From the NCBI RefSeq assembly GCF_933775445.1, contig NC_065877.1:21638001-21702000 (forward strand): DNA of 64,000 nt, read 5' to 3'. This document shows, in pieces, positions 20,771 through 34,516 of this stretch; the first letter of the stretch is position 1; each line of letters begins with the position of its first letter. This stretch comes from Argentina anserina (Eukaryota; Streptophyta; Magnoliopsida; Rosales; Rosaceae). Below the pieces are notes generated by a model, which made no database searches, was not told where the DNA came from, and saw nothing but the letters and a program-made list of their open reading frames with translations. Made by a program: the position numbers and the translations under genes.

Positions 20771-23535
20771 TCAGTCTTCATCTTCATCCTTAATTTCTTC
20801 AGTTGTTTCTTCTCCGGTGGCATTATAGTACCTCCTCCTGAAAATCATTCATTGTGCTCCTTTACAATCTGCTCCCTCAAAGCCAGAAAATCATTCATCA
20901 TCTCTCTCAACTTGACTCTCAGTCCACTAGTCACCGAAAGCCTCATCCGATCAACATGGCTTTCTTCCCTGTACAGAGCAATCTCTCGGTTAGCAATGTT
21001 AGACTGATCCAGTGATTCCAATCGTGCTTTAATATTCTTTGTTTCCTTAGGATACTAACTGATCGGTTCGATTACTCGAGATCAATATTAACCCTGTAAG
21101 CATCGTTAGTAGTATAAAGCAAGAGGGTATCGTTCACAAACCGGGGATCCAACCAGGGTAAAGAATCACAAACATTTAACAACGAATTCATAAGAGTTTA
21201 AAAGATTTGAGATATATTTCGGATCAAACATAAAATAAACCTAAACTAATATATACATGTGATCAACCAACCAACACATAAGAAATTACCAAACAAATAA
21301 CATAAGAACAAAGGTAACAAAATCTACTCTCAATCTTGTTCATGCCGTAAGTATCATAGTTCATCTTAAATTCGATCATGCATCAAGTTCCTACTTGGCT
21401 CCTAATACATAGATATTATTGAGCTCAACTACTTGTCTTGTTACGAAATCTAACATACCAATTCATCATGCAATTACGTATCACAAAGAGAAATCAATAT
21501 GTTTAAAGCACTTATCCAATGTCGAACTTAAGATCATAATCGGTGGAGGAACACAAAGGGGACAAACAATTAATCAACTACTTGTATCAAAATTGTTTTT
21601 AACTTTGAATGATTAACATATGCGACATCAACTACTTGTCTTAATCACACATGCAATATAAGAACACACCAAAAATGAATTAAGAACATAAATAAACAGA
21701 AACTCATGGCATAAAACCTAAAATCATTGAATAAAAATCGAAAACCTTAATTCATCATGTCATTCGAAAATTACAAATATCTCATAGACAAGAATAAAAA
21801 TAACTTTAACAAAACCTAAACATAAATCATCCAAGAACAAGAACATAAAAATCCGAAAACTAAACATGAAGATCAAAGAGTTACACTTTATAATTCTCCT
21901 CCCAAGGTTCCTTACAGAGGTAGCACGAGATCTTCTAGAGTATGGTATCCTAGGCTCCCAAGCTTTGGACAGAAAATATGGAAGGGTGGTGAATTCGGAT
22001 TCTATGGTTCTTGGTGAATGAAAGTGTTTGGGCAGAGCTTTGGCAAGTCTTGTGAGCAAGGTTGATGATCATTTTATGTTCAAATGAGGTGCTATATATA
22101 GAGGAAGAAACCCAAGGGAGGATGGCCACAAAGTCCACAAGTTGAAACCAAATTGGTTGAGGTTTCCTAGATTCGGCAGATCTGACCTTTGTCCCTTGTT
22201 GTGGCCATAACTTTCTCTAGAAAATAGATATTGAGATGATTCCAACTGGAAATTTCAACTAGACTTCCGTGGCTTTTCATCCATATATCATGCAATTTCT
22301 CAATCATTCTGAGCTGTCCAGGGGAGCTCGTCAAAGTTGGATGATCTGCAGTGCCAGAATTCTGATTTCTATAAGGATTGCATATCCTTTGCATTAATTG
22401 CATATCTTCATCCTCCTTTAATGCTGATTTCTTTTGCACAAATTTCTTCCTTTGAATTAGGGAGGCAGCAAAAGTCTTAATTGTTGCAGCCATGTTTGAT
22501 TTTTCTTACCTCTCCTCATTAAATTTGCTGCATGTCTTCTTTGACTTTCTTGCCTCTTCTCATTTAATTTGCTGCATGCCTTCTTTGACATTCTTTGGTG
22601 CAGGGATTTATGGACATTCTGATACATATTTGTGATCTATATGCAGGAGGAACAAAGTCCCAAGTTTCCCTCATAGCCCTTGGATCAAAAGCAAATCAAT
22701 GGCTGAGATAATTCCACCGAGTTCACTGGACCTCCGAGTAATGATTTGGTCATCTCTCCTTGTAGGAATAAGATATTGATTTGATTCCAAATCCTACAGA
22801 AACTAGACTCAAAATCCTTTTTATCCATATAAGGTACGTCTTCTAACGCAATCGGAGCTATCCAGGGGAGCCCGTCGAAGTTGGACTATGAATCTTGACA
22901 GCATTTTCATTCTTGCATTGATTGGGCTTTTAAGTGCAAATCTTCTTCTCCTTTTTCCTTGCGGAACTAGGAAGCTTTCCTTCTCAAATATGGATTGGTA
23001 TTTCCTAATAAGAATAAGTACGTTAGAAACAAAGAAATACGAAAGCATGAATCCTACTCGAACAAGGAAACATATATCAACAAGGATTCTTAATACTTAG
23101 CACGATTTCATCATCAATTCACTTATAATTGATATAAGCTCTACCTAAACAATTATTCATACAAAAGAAACTAAAACATACTAAATAAGATGTAACAAAG
23201 AGTAAGAATAGGGCATAATCACATTAAGAACGTCACACTTTGTGCTCCTATCACTAACCATGTCAGCATTAATTCGGTCCCTCAACCCCCTAAGAAATTT
23301 AGCACTGTGAGTGGACTTTGTTTCTTCATTCAGATCCTGGAGATCAAGAAGCAGGTTTGTAATTTCTTCCATGTCAGCCTTGATAATCGTCACTTCTTCA
23401 AAAAACTTTGCGAGATTCTGTCTTAAGCAGGCTCAAGTTTCCCTATCTCTAATTCAGGCTCTGCTTCAATGTCTTTCATGGCATGTCTCTTCATATCAAC
23501 GTAACTCAGGAACGACTTGGTCATTAGATCATTCA
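20771..23535 (-). pseudogene. Truncated SYP1-type syntaxin (Habc domain) pseudogene, split by an LTR-like insert
   Basis: The start at 23535 gives MNDLMTKSFLSYVDMKRH, the conserved N-terminus of plant SYP1/KNOLLE-type Qa-SNAREs. The ADMEEITNLLLDLQDLNEET and SAKFLRGLRDRINADM blocks of helix Ha-Hb follow. After the insert the frame resumes with ARLESLDQSNIANREI, SVTSGLRVKLREMMNDF and RRYYNATGEE, then a stop at 20771. The SNARE motif and membrane anchor are absent; family members are about 300 residues and only about 190 remain. Two one-base shifts (after EPA near 23425, and at 20845 where a TGA appears) also break it. No intron is needed, so a processed or captured copy is possible. Intact relatives drive membrane fusion at the plasma membrane or cell plate. 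It lies between Gypsy-derived segments on the same strand. Confidence 0.8.
21042..23237 (-). mobile_element. 2.2-kb LTR-like insertion inside the syntaxin pseudogene
   Basis: A perfect 5-bp duplication, CTTTG, flanks it (21037-21041 and 23238-23242). Removing the insert plus one copy joins the syntaxin frame as SDRSTK to NIKARLESLD, so the limits are secure. On the minus strand it begins TGTGACGTTC and ends CCTAAGGAAA, so one end is TG but the other is not CA. The interior is non-coding, with a motif reading GAGGGTATCGTTCACAAACC near 21123 that I associate with long plant LTRs, and a repeated block TCCAGGGGAGCYCGTCRAAG at about 22317 and 22862. Solo LTR is the best guess; other element classes are not excluded. 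Confidence 0.6.
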
Positions 23536-23739
23536 TCTTGCACGCAATTATCGAACACGCACTTGGAACAAATCTTCAATTCCTTAAAATCCAACTTTAA
23601 GCTAGAAATGAAATCTCTCCAACTGTTTAGTCTCGCAGAAATCATTTTTTCCAAACGACTAATTTCTCCAGCTTTCTTGAATTTCCTTAAACTTGTAGAA
23701 ACAGGTGATAGCTGCAACAAACTCGTCCTCTCCGAGTGA

Positions 23740-24430
23740 AGAATTTTGGGATTGATAGTTGAGGAGCGAAGAGAAACTGGAAGGGGTTTCAGTTTTGTTT
23801 TTGGGTTTTCATGTTTGAGATGGTGAGTTTTGTTTGGCTTCTGCGATCACTTTTGTTTGGACTCATCGTCTTCAATACTTGTTTCATGAATTTTTTCTGC
23901 GTCTATAATCAATATTATTTCCTGATTGATAAGACTGATGGAAAGTAGTGAGAACAGAGCAGACGCGTAGTACCAGTCATTACATTGACCAATCATGATT
24001 AGGGGTCATCCAATTATGTAGTACCAACATTGTTGAAAATGGTGGCATAGTTTAGCAGTATTAAGGCATACATATATACATACATGCATACAAGTAGTGG
24101 GTAGGACTATTGGAGCATAGATCTCAATCATTCATCACGTGTAGGCACATGCATACATAAAGGCTTAATTAATGATCTTTGCTTTCAATACTTTTTGTTA
24201 AATTTATTTAGGAGTATCATGGTCTGATTTTGACCCTTTTTTTTAAATATTTTTTGTAGGATTTTGACAATAATTTGAGAGTGGCGGTCGATCTAGCCAT
24301 TTGACTGCTTTCGAAACGTGTTGATTTCCGGCAGATTTGAAGAACGTAAAAGACCTAATCGCTTGACTGCTCTCAATTCATAGACTTGACAGCACTCAAT
24401 AAAAGCGTTTTAGGCTTTACGCATCACATT
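23740..24430. other. Between syntaxin and plant-mobile-domain remnants, no gene seen
   Basis: Sequence upstream of the syntaxin start and of the plant-mobile-domain gene. It may hold leader sequence for either. Nothing coding recognised. Confidence 0.4.
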
Positions 24431-24434
24431 CAGC

Positions 24435-27400
24435 ATGGCGGCTTTAAGAAGTTTCAAGGACGTGACGATTATTATCCTCAACGATGTTGAAGATGAGCAA
24501 CATGATGGCACCACCTTAACTGTATATCCCTCTCTTACTGGGCCATTCGCTTTTAAAGCTCCATTCTATGGTAGCTCAACTCTCGTCTCAGAGGGAATTT
24601 AGTAGTGAACCGTCAAGTAGCCAGCTTCCGACCGCCTAAGTCAGGCAATGAGGAGCTAAGTTCAGACATTTTGATGCTGAAGTCTGTACATTGTGACAAT
24701 GATGCTCCCATGGTGTCATTCAAGCTTCTCAACGACTCTATATCCAACAACTCTGTGCGATGGGGTGCATTTCGAACTATCGGCCGCTTTACCTATACAG
24801 AGTGCTACTAGGAGTGGGTAGAAGATGTTTTAAGCCGAAACAAAGACCACATCAAGAAGACGGGCCTCTATCAAGCAGTGTTCGCGTCATTATCCAGCTA
24901 TGATCGTGTTACTTCCGTTGTGCGAGGTTTTTTGTGAATATTGGTGCCTTGCTACAAACACTCTGCACACATCGCAAGGAGAGATGTATATATCTCTTTT
25001 GGACCTTAAGCCTATTGGAGGCTTGCCTATCCTTAGAAGGTTTTATGACGAAATTGTTCCACCCATTGCTGAGTTTTCTGCAAAAAGTAAAGAATAGGAT
25101 CTTCTCATCCCCAAAAATCTGTCGTTATTTGTTTCTTGTTTACCATAGATTGTGCAAGAGAGAGCGTAGCAACGTGAAGATAACTACATGGATACGGTAT
25201 TGGTATAAAGGCTAGATGAGATACAAGAGACCTCCTACCAAGAGCACAAGAAAATAAGAGGGACGCGCCCGCTAGTACTTACGATCCATCTGACGCCGTT
25301 TTGGGGATTCGCCAGCAAACTCCGGAAGACCTTTCACCATTCGAGGATCTAGGCGTAGAAGAAGCAAACATGAAATATGTTTACCTCTCTGCCTTTTATG
25401 CGTGTTGGCTTTGTTTATTCGTATTCCCGAAGAATGATCTAGGTTTTATTCTTCCGGGAGTTTTTAAGATCGCTCACAGACTGGCCTGAGGTCAACACTA
25501 ATGTCTAGCGGTTCCCGTATTGGCCAATATATATCAGAGTTTGAATACCATATTTGTCTCTAGTGATCCAGGAAGTTGTCCAACTACACTTCCTTTTCAT
25601 TACTTGTATGGGTGGTTGGGCGAGTATTCCGGCACCCATTTCTTCTCTCGACGTCTAGAAAGCTTCAGGCCCTTGATGGTACATATTTCAGGGGAATTTT
25701 TGGCAAGTCATTTCGAGGATGGACATGCCCGTGCCTTGTTTATTGCTTGTGATGATGTTCGGATGGAACGATTTGCCAAAGTTCCAAGTGTGCACAAACT
25801 GATCGTTGACACCCACGGAGCCCTTCCTTCGGATTCTGCCTATCTCATTAGCCTTCACTCCAGATTTGTGTCCCTACGGCAAGATAGTTGGTGAGTAGTC
25901 GAACCATATAGCCCTCAACGATTCAGCCGACAATTCAAATATGTTCAGGGTGTTCCCGAAGGTTCCCAAAGAGATCGTCGACCCGTACCTTTGGCTCGGA
26001 CATACTCGTTTTGGGATAGTTTGACGAAGCTTGGCACAAAGGGTGAGGCAATCTTGCCTATGAAAAGTGACATCACAAAGTTTATGGTTAATCTTACATC
26101 GAATGGTGATTCAAAGTTCATAACCATGTGTTGAAGAAGCCTATAAAGATAACCATTGTGAATTTTCCATAACAATAGTCTCCAAAAGCTAAAGGAGACG
26201 ACCGTGTGACAACTCATCTTCAAATTTTGGTTTCTGCCAAAGCTTTGCCCCCGATTGATAACTATGAGGTTCCACCTCCTCCAGTTTTAGAAGAAATCGG
26301 AGATTCAGCACATTTTCGCCCCAAGTCGAAGGAGAATGTTGTTACATCCAGAAGGCGTAGCAGAAGCAGCAGTAGTACCCATAGTGACGTGCACTTCAAA
26401 CGTCAAAAGAGTGATGATGCTGATCCTGGCCCTATTTACTACAATTCCAATGCCAACTTTGAACTTGGCGGCAATGTTTTTGAGGTATTCACTTAAAAAT
26501 TTTTGTTGTATCTGCTTTTGTACTTGTCCCATTTAGTTATGTTGAATGTATCATATTCTACAGTTCACTTATTGCTGACTTGATCCAATTTTATTCCTCC
26601 CAGCTTGAAGATATCGGTTATTTTGATGAAGTCTGCTCAGGTGACGGCGTTCAATTTCCTTTTGAGGAGTGTGGAGCTAACATTCTCCCAGAAAAAGACG
26701 TACGTCGAAAGAAGAGTGAACCACAGCCAGTTGACCAGAGAGGTACACGCGAATTTATTTATATATTATTTTCCCGTATTTCTTCAATAATTTATGCTCA
26801 TTTTTCACCCTCATATATGCAGGTTTGTCCGTGGCGACGGGAAGTACAAAGCCTTCAGAAAGAACAATATTTCCTGAAGCTTCTGTGTGCGATATTGAGG
26901 TAGTGGATACAAGTCAATGGCTTTGCGGAAGTTTGTGCAAAGATAGAAGGCGTGATAGCGACGTATTCTCTGAAGATGATTATTGTTGGGAAGAATGAGC
27001 TTGTTATGTTGACGAATAAACTTAGCAAATATGAAGTCGACCCATCAACCATAAAAAAAATTGGAGCAGTTGATGACAAGCGCTACCCTATATGACTAGG
27101 CAACACTTGCATGCACTCACAAATGCGCCATTGCACAAGTGCCCAAAAATTGGCAGAGACAGTCTGAAATCACGACAGCCCAAGAAATTCGACAAAATAG
27201 TTTTGATCGGCGTCAATCTACGCTTGAGTCCCTTGAGAACTTGAAGAAAGAACAACAGAAGATAGAGCAGATGTTGGACTCGCTAGATGCAGACATTTTT
27301 CTTCACGATGCAAGACTTGCTGATCTAGAACAGAAGAAGTGCCAAATCCGAGAGATTTCAAAACTGATTGCAACAGAGATTGAAGAGGCAAAGAAGCTGC

Positions 27401-27453
27401 GAGCCAGTTTTGAAGAACATCATAGTAGCTTCAAGGGTTTGACCTGGATGTGA
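24435..27453 (+). pseudogene. Plant mobile domain (PMD) gene, degenerate, antisense to Gypsy pol
   Basis: The start at 24435 gives MAALRSFKDV and then YPSLTGPFAFKAPFYGSSTLV, the opening of retroelement-borne plant-mobile-domain (aminotransferase-like) proteins. Further blocks in shifted frames are SFRPPKSGNEELSSD, VRWGAFRTIGRFTY, NTLHTSQGEMYISL, IGGLPILRRFYDE, LPFHYLYGWLGEY and FSRQFKYVQGVPEG. Two introns are plausible (about 26490-26603 and 26741-26820). A coiled-coil tail (27139-27453; ENLKKEQQKIEQMLDSLDAD) ends the protein. Stops at 24600 and several frameshifts make it non-coding as read. Such genes occur as extra reading frames between pol and the 3' LTR of some Tat-type Gypsy elements, often antisense; the layout here fits. 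The domain's function is unknown; no aminotransferase activity is implied. Confidence 0.72.
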
Positions 27454-27750
27454 TAGCTGACTTGAATGATCAGGACTTGTTCTTTATTTTTCAATCATCT
27501 TGTAATCAATCGATTTTGAAATTCGACTTACTATCAGTGAAATAAGAATTTGCTTTATCATTTGACGGACAACCCCTTATTTTTTTTTATTTTGATGTGA
27601 CTGAACTTAATATTGTTATTCTTAAGTTGCCTACGTATCATTCTAAAGAAGGAATCAAGTCATCACATAGTCCAAGGGTTTCTTTGTATTTTGTTTTTTG
27701 GTGCCTTGTGCAGTTTAAGCTCATGCAGGCGTGAAGCATATTTGACGTTT

Positions 27751-28008
27751 TCAAGCATGGTACTTTTTCACGAATTTGCCGTTAATGGGACCGATCCTCA
27801 AACCATCTTCCGCCACAATTTTGTAAGCTCCATTAGTGTATACTTCTCTGACGATGTAAGGACCATCCCACTTCGACTTGAATTTGGGGCCAGTCTTGTG
27901 CGTCATAATGATGAGTCTTCGAACAGCAAGAACTAAATCATCAACTTGACTTATTCTTATGCTCCATGACACATTACTTGGCCTCACTTTGTGTTTGTGA
28001 GAGAAAAT
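27751..28008 (-). pseudogene. Gypsy polyprotein C-terminus (integrase tail), fragment
   Basis: The minus-strand frame reads SHKHKVRP, then VDDLVLAVRRLIIMTHKTG, KWDGPYIVREVYTNGAYK and GPINGKFVKKYHA before a stop. This is the integrase C-terminal segment of Tat-type Ty3/Gypsy polyproteins. Homology stops abruptly near 28008, so protease, reverse transcriptase, RNase H and the catalytic integrase core are missing. The neighbouring antisense plant-mobile-domain gene and the LTR at 19519-20284 lie in the order expected for the 3' half of one element. Confidence 0.82.
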
Positions 28009-29260
28009 TACACCTACAAGGAATGAGGAGATGCAAATAAAACTAACATAAATACTAAATACACGATATATCTACCATTAAACCTACCGCCTACGACCAT
28101 TTTAATCTTTTTGTGCTTCGAATATGTATATACATTTGACACTTTTACTAGTCTCTATGTTTGCTCTTAAACAACAAACAAAAACAGCAAAAATCGCAAT
28201 AAATAGAAACTAGCTCTTGAACCAAAAGTCAAAAACCCCAAACTCGGAAAGAAACACACAAAATAAGAACTAAAATGGGGGATTATGTGCAACACTGAAA
28301 ACAGCCCTAATTGCTTCGATCTTCAACAAATTGAATAACAACATAATTCAAAATATATGAAAATAAAAACCCTGAAGAACAAAATTAGTGCGTGGGCGTA
28401 CCTAAAATTGATTTTTCTCATCTGATCCAAAGCCTTGACGAGGGATTTCCGAACAAACTGCCCAGTTTCTCACGGCGGGAAATATCTGAATTGTGTTCCT
28501 CTCATCTAAAATTTCCCTCTTTTTAATTGACACCCAAACCCTGAGTTTGGGCCTAAAAGACAAACCCATTTTTCTGGGCCCATCACCTTCCTCAACCCTC
28601 TCTCTCGCTCTCATTCTCTGAAAATGAAAACCCTCTTCTTAAAATGAATATGGAGATTCACAAATTTAGCAATATACTTGGTGAGGTTATTACCATAGAC
28701 CAAATCTTATAAACAACATGCCGATTAAGGAAGCACTTCTCACTTTTGTTTTATCAAGTGAGTGGAGATATGTAGGGTATGCTCTCACTGTCTCACATCT
28801 TTTGTTTGATAAATATTTTGCGTGTGACTCGATACTTCTACAGTTTTACTTAACACTGGCCTCGATCATACACAAGTTCAACTTTCTGATCAAGAACTTG
28901 TAGCCAAGAGTGCTATCGATCAATGGTTTCGTCATCTGCCAAGGGACTAAATCAGAGAATTCATACTGGATCATAACCTACGTACACTTCAAACTTGGTT
29001 TGTCAAGCTGTCTCTAAACTCTAGATAAAGCATCTAGTCGATCACCTGGTCAATAACCTACGATGCTCGAACTTGAGTCATCTACTCCTTCAACTCAAAT
29101 ACCAATGGTTTGTTTGATATAAACAAACTAAACACATGCAATATATAGTTTCTGACAGGCAATTCAACAAAAAAACATCGAACATATAAAAACATATCAC
29201 TGGAAGGTGTGTTTATTACAAAGCAGACTGCTTTCTCAATCAGTCATTCTTCTTTGTTCC
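28009..29260. other. Intergenic / 3' flank of the HCT-like pseudogene
   Basis: I see no recognisable gene here. Short frames such as that at 28402-28614 show no family features. On the minus strand the stretch nearest 29260 is the former 3' UTR of the HCT-like gene. Confidence 0.45.
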
Positions 29261-29357
29261 TCATATGGCGTATAACAACTCTCTGAACAATTCCATGTGT
29301 TCAAGTTGCAGACAAAGGGCCACTGATAAGCTCCCGTCGTCACTTGTACTTAAATTG

Positions 29358-32300
29358 TAGGGCTGGGCATTAACCGATTTGAAATTGATAAACCGACCGA
29401 ACCGGACTGAAAAAATGGTCTAGTTAACCGAATCATATTAAACAATCTGGAAAATGGCTAAAACCGCACCGAAACCGAATATAACAGGTTTGAAAATGGT
29501 TTTGGGCTTCAACCCGACCGGAAAAAAACCGACAGACCGAATTTTTTTAATTACTAAAAAAAGTATAATTTTAACACTGGGGTTTCATTAACCCATTCTC
29601 ACTCTCTTAGTCTCACTCGGCCGCTTGATCTCAGTCATCTCACTGTGCGAGACCAACTCCGCCTCCACTCAATCTCTTTCTGGCAACTATGCCTCTACTC
29701 TGCCTCCATTCCACTTCCTAAGGGTATCATTCTCCATCTCTGATTCTATTTCTCTCACTAGTTCTCTTTAAGTTGAGAGTATTAGTTTGGATTTGGAAAT
29801 TTTAATGTTAGGGTTTATGAATTCTGGGTTTTCTTCTGTTAGATCCTAAGAGCTTTGCTTATGGGTTTATATAGTTTTTTTTTCGAATTAAGGTTTATGA
29901 ATTGATTGAATTTTGGGTTTGCTTCTGGGTTTATAAATTCTGCGTTCTCAGTTTATATATATAGTTTTGATTCAAATTTGATTCCAACTGTTATAGTGTT
30001 GACGAATCCATCTGCTTGTGCCCAAACTATGAAAATTTGATGTTTGTATCATAATTGCTTCTTTATTTCAAACTATCCGATGGAGTCTCATAATGCTTTA
30101 TATCAGTTCAATATGGTAATCTATATTGCATACTAGTTGGTGAGCTATACACTATACTAGTTCTCAAGTTTTGTCTCTGTTTGTTAATGCAGCACTGCAA
30201 CATCTGCATCTATTTACTCATTACATGCTCTTGTTTCTGATTATAGATATGATAAATGATATTCTGATCTCTTTTATTTCTTCTCACTACATTGCTTCTG
30301 TTTAATTCTCATTTGAAGGATAGATAGCAACTCTGAGGGATTTGATTCTACTCCTTGTGGGAGCAGCACACTGGAACTGGAACACCATCAAGCACACCTT
30401 CATCAACCCAAGTGTCTCGGCTTCTTCCTCCATCTGTTGCTGCTCAACCTTCAGAAACCCAAGCACAAGCCACAACTAGTACTGAGACGCAAGGACAAGG
30501 GACTGAAACAAAGAAGAGGAAGAATACAAGTGTTGTTTGGGATCATTTTGTCAAGTTAACCAATCTTGATGGCTCGAGGATGGAGAAGCCGGTGGCCAAG
30601 TGTAAGTACTGCCCTACTACTTACCTTGTGCACTCCAAGGGGAATGTGACTTTAACCATGACGTATAACATGCTCAACATCTGCACCAAGTGTCCTCTGT
30701 ATGCTGCCAATAAGAAACAGAGGTATCTCTCTTTTGATACTCCTGAAAATGAACAAGGTTGTTTGAAATCGTATGTGTATGATCCTGAAGTTGCTAGGCT
30801 GTGTTTAGCTAGGATGGTTATTAGGGATAAGCTTCCTTTTAGCTTTGTGGAGAAAAAAGGGTTTATGGATCTTATAAAATCATTGCAGCCACAGTTCACT
30901 CCACCTTCCCGTGGGCAAGTAACTAGAGACATTTGAGACTTGTATCAAAGTGCAAAAACAAGGATGAAGAATTTTTTTAATGCCTATGGTCAAAGAGTTA
31001 GTTTAACCACAGACACTTGGACTTCAATCCAAAATATCAACTATATGGTTTTAACTGCACACTTTGTTGATGATGATTGGAAGTTGCATAAGCGTATCAT
31101 TAACTTTGTTGTCATCCCTAATCATAAGGGTAAGACTATAGGGCAGCTTGTTGAGACATGTTTGATAGGATGGGGAATAGAGAAGGTTTTTACAATTGTT
31201 GTGGATAATGCTAGCTCAAATCAAGTTGCACTTGATTATATGAGAGAGAAGATAGGAAATTGGAATGAATTTGTATTGAATGGATCATTTTTGCATATGA
31301 GGTGTTGCTGCCATATTCTTAACCTTATTGTTAAGGATGGCTTGGAAGAGCTAGGTGACTCAATTAAAGCAATTAGAAACTGTGTGAAGTCTATTAGATC
31401 TTCTTCCTCAAGGCTTGAGAGATTTAGGAAGTGTGCTGCACAAGAGAAGTGTGACCATAAGAGTGGAATTATCCCTTTGGATGTATGCACTAGGTGGAAC
31501 TCCACTTTCTTCATGCTTGATGGTGGTTGGAAATATAAGAAGGCTTTTGCAAGGATGGAGGATGAAGATGAAAAATTTGATAGTTATTTCAGTGAGAAGG
31601 TTGGTGGGAAGAAAAGGTATTGTAAAATTTCTCTTTACTATTTTTCTGTTTGATTTTCACTTATATGTTGGTTTATGCAAATTATATATATGCTAGTTAA
31701 TGGTTGTTACATGTTTTTCTTTGAAGGATTGGGCCTCCTACTTCTGTTGACTGGGACAAGGCACATAGACTTGTGAAACTTTTGAAGATATTTTACGATG
31801 CAACAATTCAGTTCAGTGGGAGTAAGGTGGTGACTGCAAATCAGCATGTTTAATGGATATGCACCATTATTGGGGAGTTAGAGAAGTGCATCAACAATGA
31901 TGACCCTCTCATGAAAAGCATTAGGACAGAAATGAAGGAGAAGTATGATAAATACTGGGGGAAGCTAGAAGACATGAACAAGATATGCCTAATTGCTATT
32001 CGGATGGATCCAAGATACAAGGAGTTGTATTTGGAGTATTTCTTCCCAAAGCTACAAAAGGACAAGGCAAGAGTGAAGTTGATGGTTGAACAAGTGAAGC
32101 TTATCTTTGGGAAGATGTACTTGGAGTATGCTGATGCTGATCTAGAAGTTGCTCAAGCTTCAATTGAAGCCACAATGCCTCAGATGGACAGTGCGGTTGA
32201 TAATACAAACCTGGAGGAAAATAGTCATGTTGCAAATATTAATGCATTCTTGAATTTAAGGAAAGAGCAACATGTGGTGGAGATAAAATCAGAGGTGGAT

Positions 32301-33297
32301 AAGTACCTCTTGGAAGCTCCTGAGGATCCTACAAATGCCAAAGTTGATATTTTGGCATGGTGGAAACAAAAGGCACCTAGATATCCCATATTATCTCAGA
32401 TTGCAAGGGATGTGTATGTTGTTCCTGTCTCCACAGTGGCATCATAATCTGCATTCTCTCTTAGGAAAATGGTGATATATTCATTTAGAGCAAGTCTAAC
32501 TCCAAGAATGGTTGAATGCCTTGTATGTTGTAGTGATTGGCTCCGAGCTAATAGTGATTCATCTCTTTACAAGGAGCCCACAGACTCTAAGCTTGCTCTT
32601 TATGCGGAGCTTAAGAAACTTGAAATAGGTACCTTTCTGTTTACTTATGTGCCAAAACTTAATATTACACCATACACTCTAAAATATCAGTTTCTGATGC
32701 TTGTGTACTTTTTTTGGGACTAGGAACTGATGGTAGCACATCATCATCTTGTGTGGATTGATTGGTTGGGAGTGAAGGTCTGAAGTAGTCAAGGTAAGAA
32801 GTGATGTACATATGGTTTTCTTGTTAAACTTGAACTGCTACTTATGTTTCATTTGCTTATTTAATTGCTGGTTTGTAACTTAAGTACTTAACAATGATTA
32901 TGGATTTATGGTTTGTAACTTAATTTCTAAATTGTTGTGTTGGACACTTGAACAATTAGTTATGTTGAATTGTTAATTTGTTATGGACTTAATGTATTGT
33001 GATATTCATGTATTGTTATAATTATGTTGAAATATTAAATTGTTAGCTAAGTATGGTAACATATACAAGGCTAAACTTCAAAAATATACATGGTATACAT
33101 CATTGGGCCATAAGTTTCTGAAATCCCATTTGTTAACCGAAACCGAACCGGTCCGAAATTTTTTTCGGTTTCACTGAATATTTCGGTCAAGATTTCTGAA
33201 AAACGGTTATGGATTGAAAAAATGAGAAACCATTTAAATCGGTTTCGACTTCAGTTTGGGCCTAAAACCGACCCGAACCGACATATGCCCAGCCCTA
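29358..33297 (+). mobile_element. hAT transposon with TAGGGCTGGGCAT ends, inside HCT-like exon 2
   Basis: A 3940-bp element begins TAGGGCTGGGCAT and ends with its exact inverse ATGCCCAGCCCTA. The flanks read CTTAAATTG (29349-29357) and CTTAATTG (33298-33305), an 8-bp duplication with one extra A on the left. AACCGAACCGG-type subterminal repeats occupy both ends (29380-29540 and 33120-33280). It carries a plus-strand transposase with in-frame stops. The exact 13-bp inverted ends suggest the DNA ends are still good substrates even though the encoded protein is not. Confidence 0.93.
30355..32761 (+). pseudogene. hAT transposase (BED finger, RNase H-like core, C-terminal dimer domain), three stops
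   Basis: A Ser/Thr/Gln-rich N-terminus precedes a BED finger (SVVWDHFVKL, AKCKYCPTTY). The catalytic region has SLTTDTWTSIQNINY, FTIVVDNASSNQ and RCCCHILNLIVKDGL, and the C-terminus has YLLEAPEDP, ILAWWKQKAPRYPILSQIA and SFRASLTPRMVECLVCCSDWL, the hAT dimerisation domain. Introns are supported at 31617-31726 and about 32628-32723; the stop is at 32761. Single nonsense codons interrupt the frame at 30934, near 31851 and at 32446. The finger's second half also looks altered, with Asn where a metal-binding His is expected (MTYNMLNIC). The true start lies upstream and was not fixed. As read, it is a dead copy. Confidence 0.88.
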
Positions 33298-33328
33298 CTT
33301 AATTGGCAATATGTAACACAACCCTTCA

Positions 33329-34516
<1,188 letters not shown>

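Noticed and set aside
25520..25894. Calling the plant-mobile-domain segment an aminotransferase enzyme
   Set aside because: The name aminotransferase-like is historical; there is no PLP-binding lysine motif and the gene is retroelement-associated and broken.
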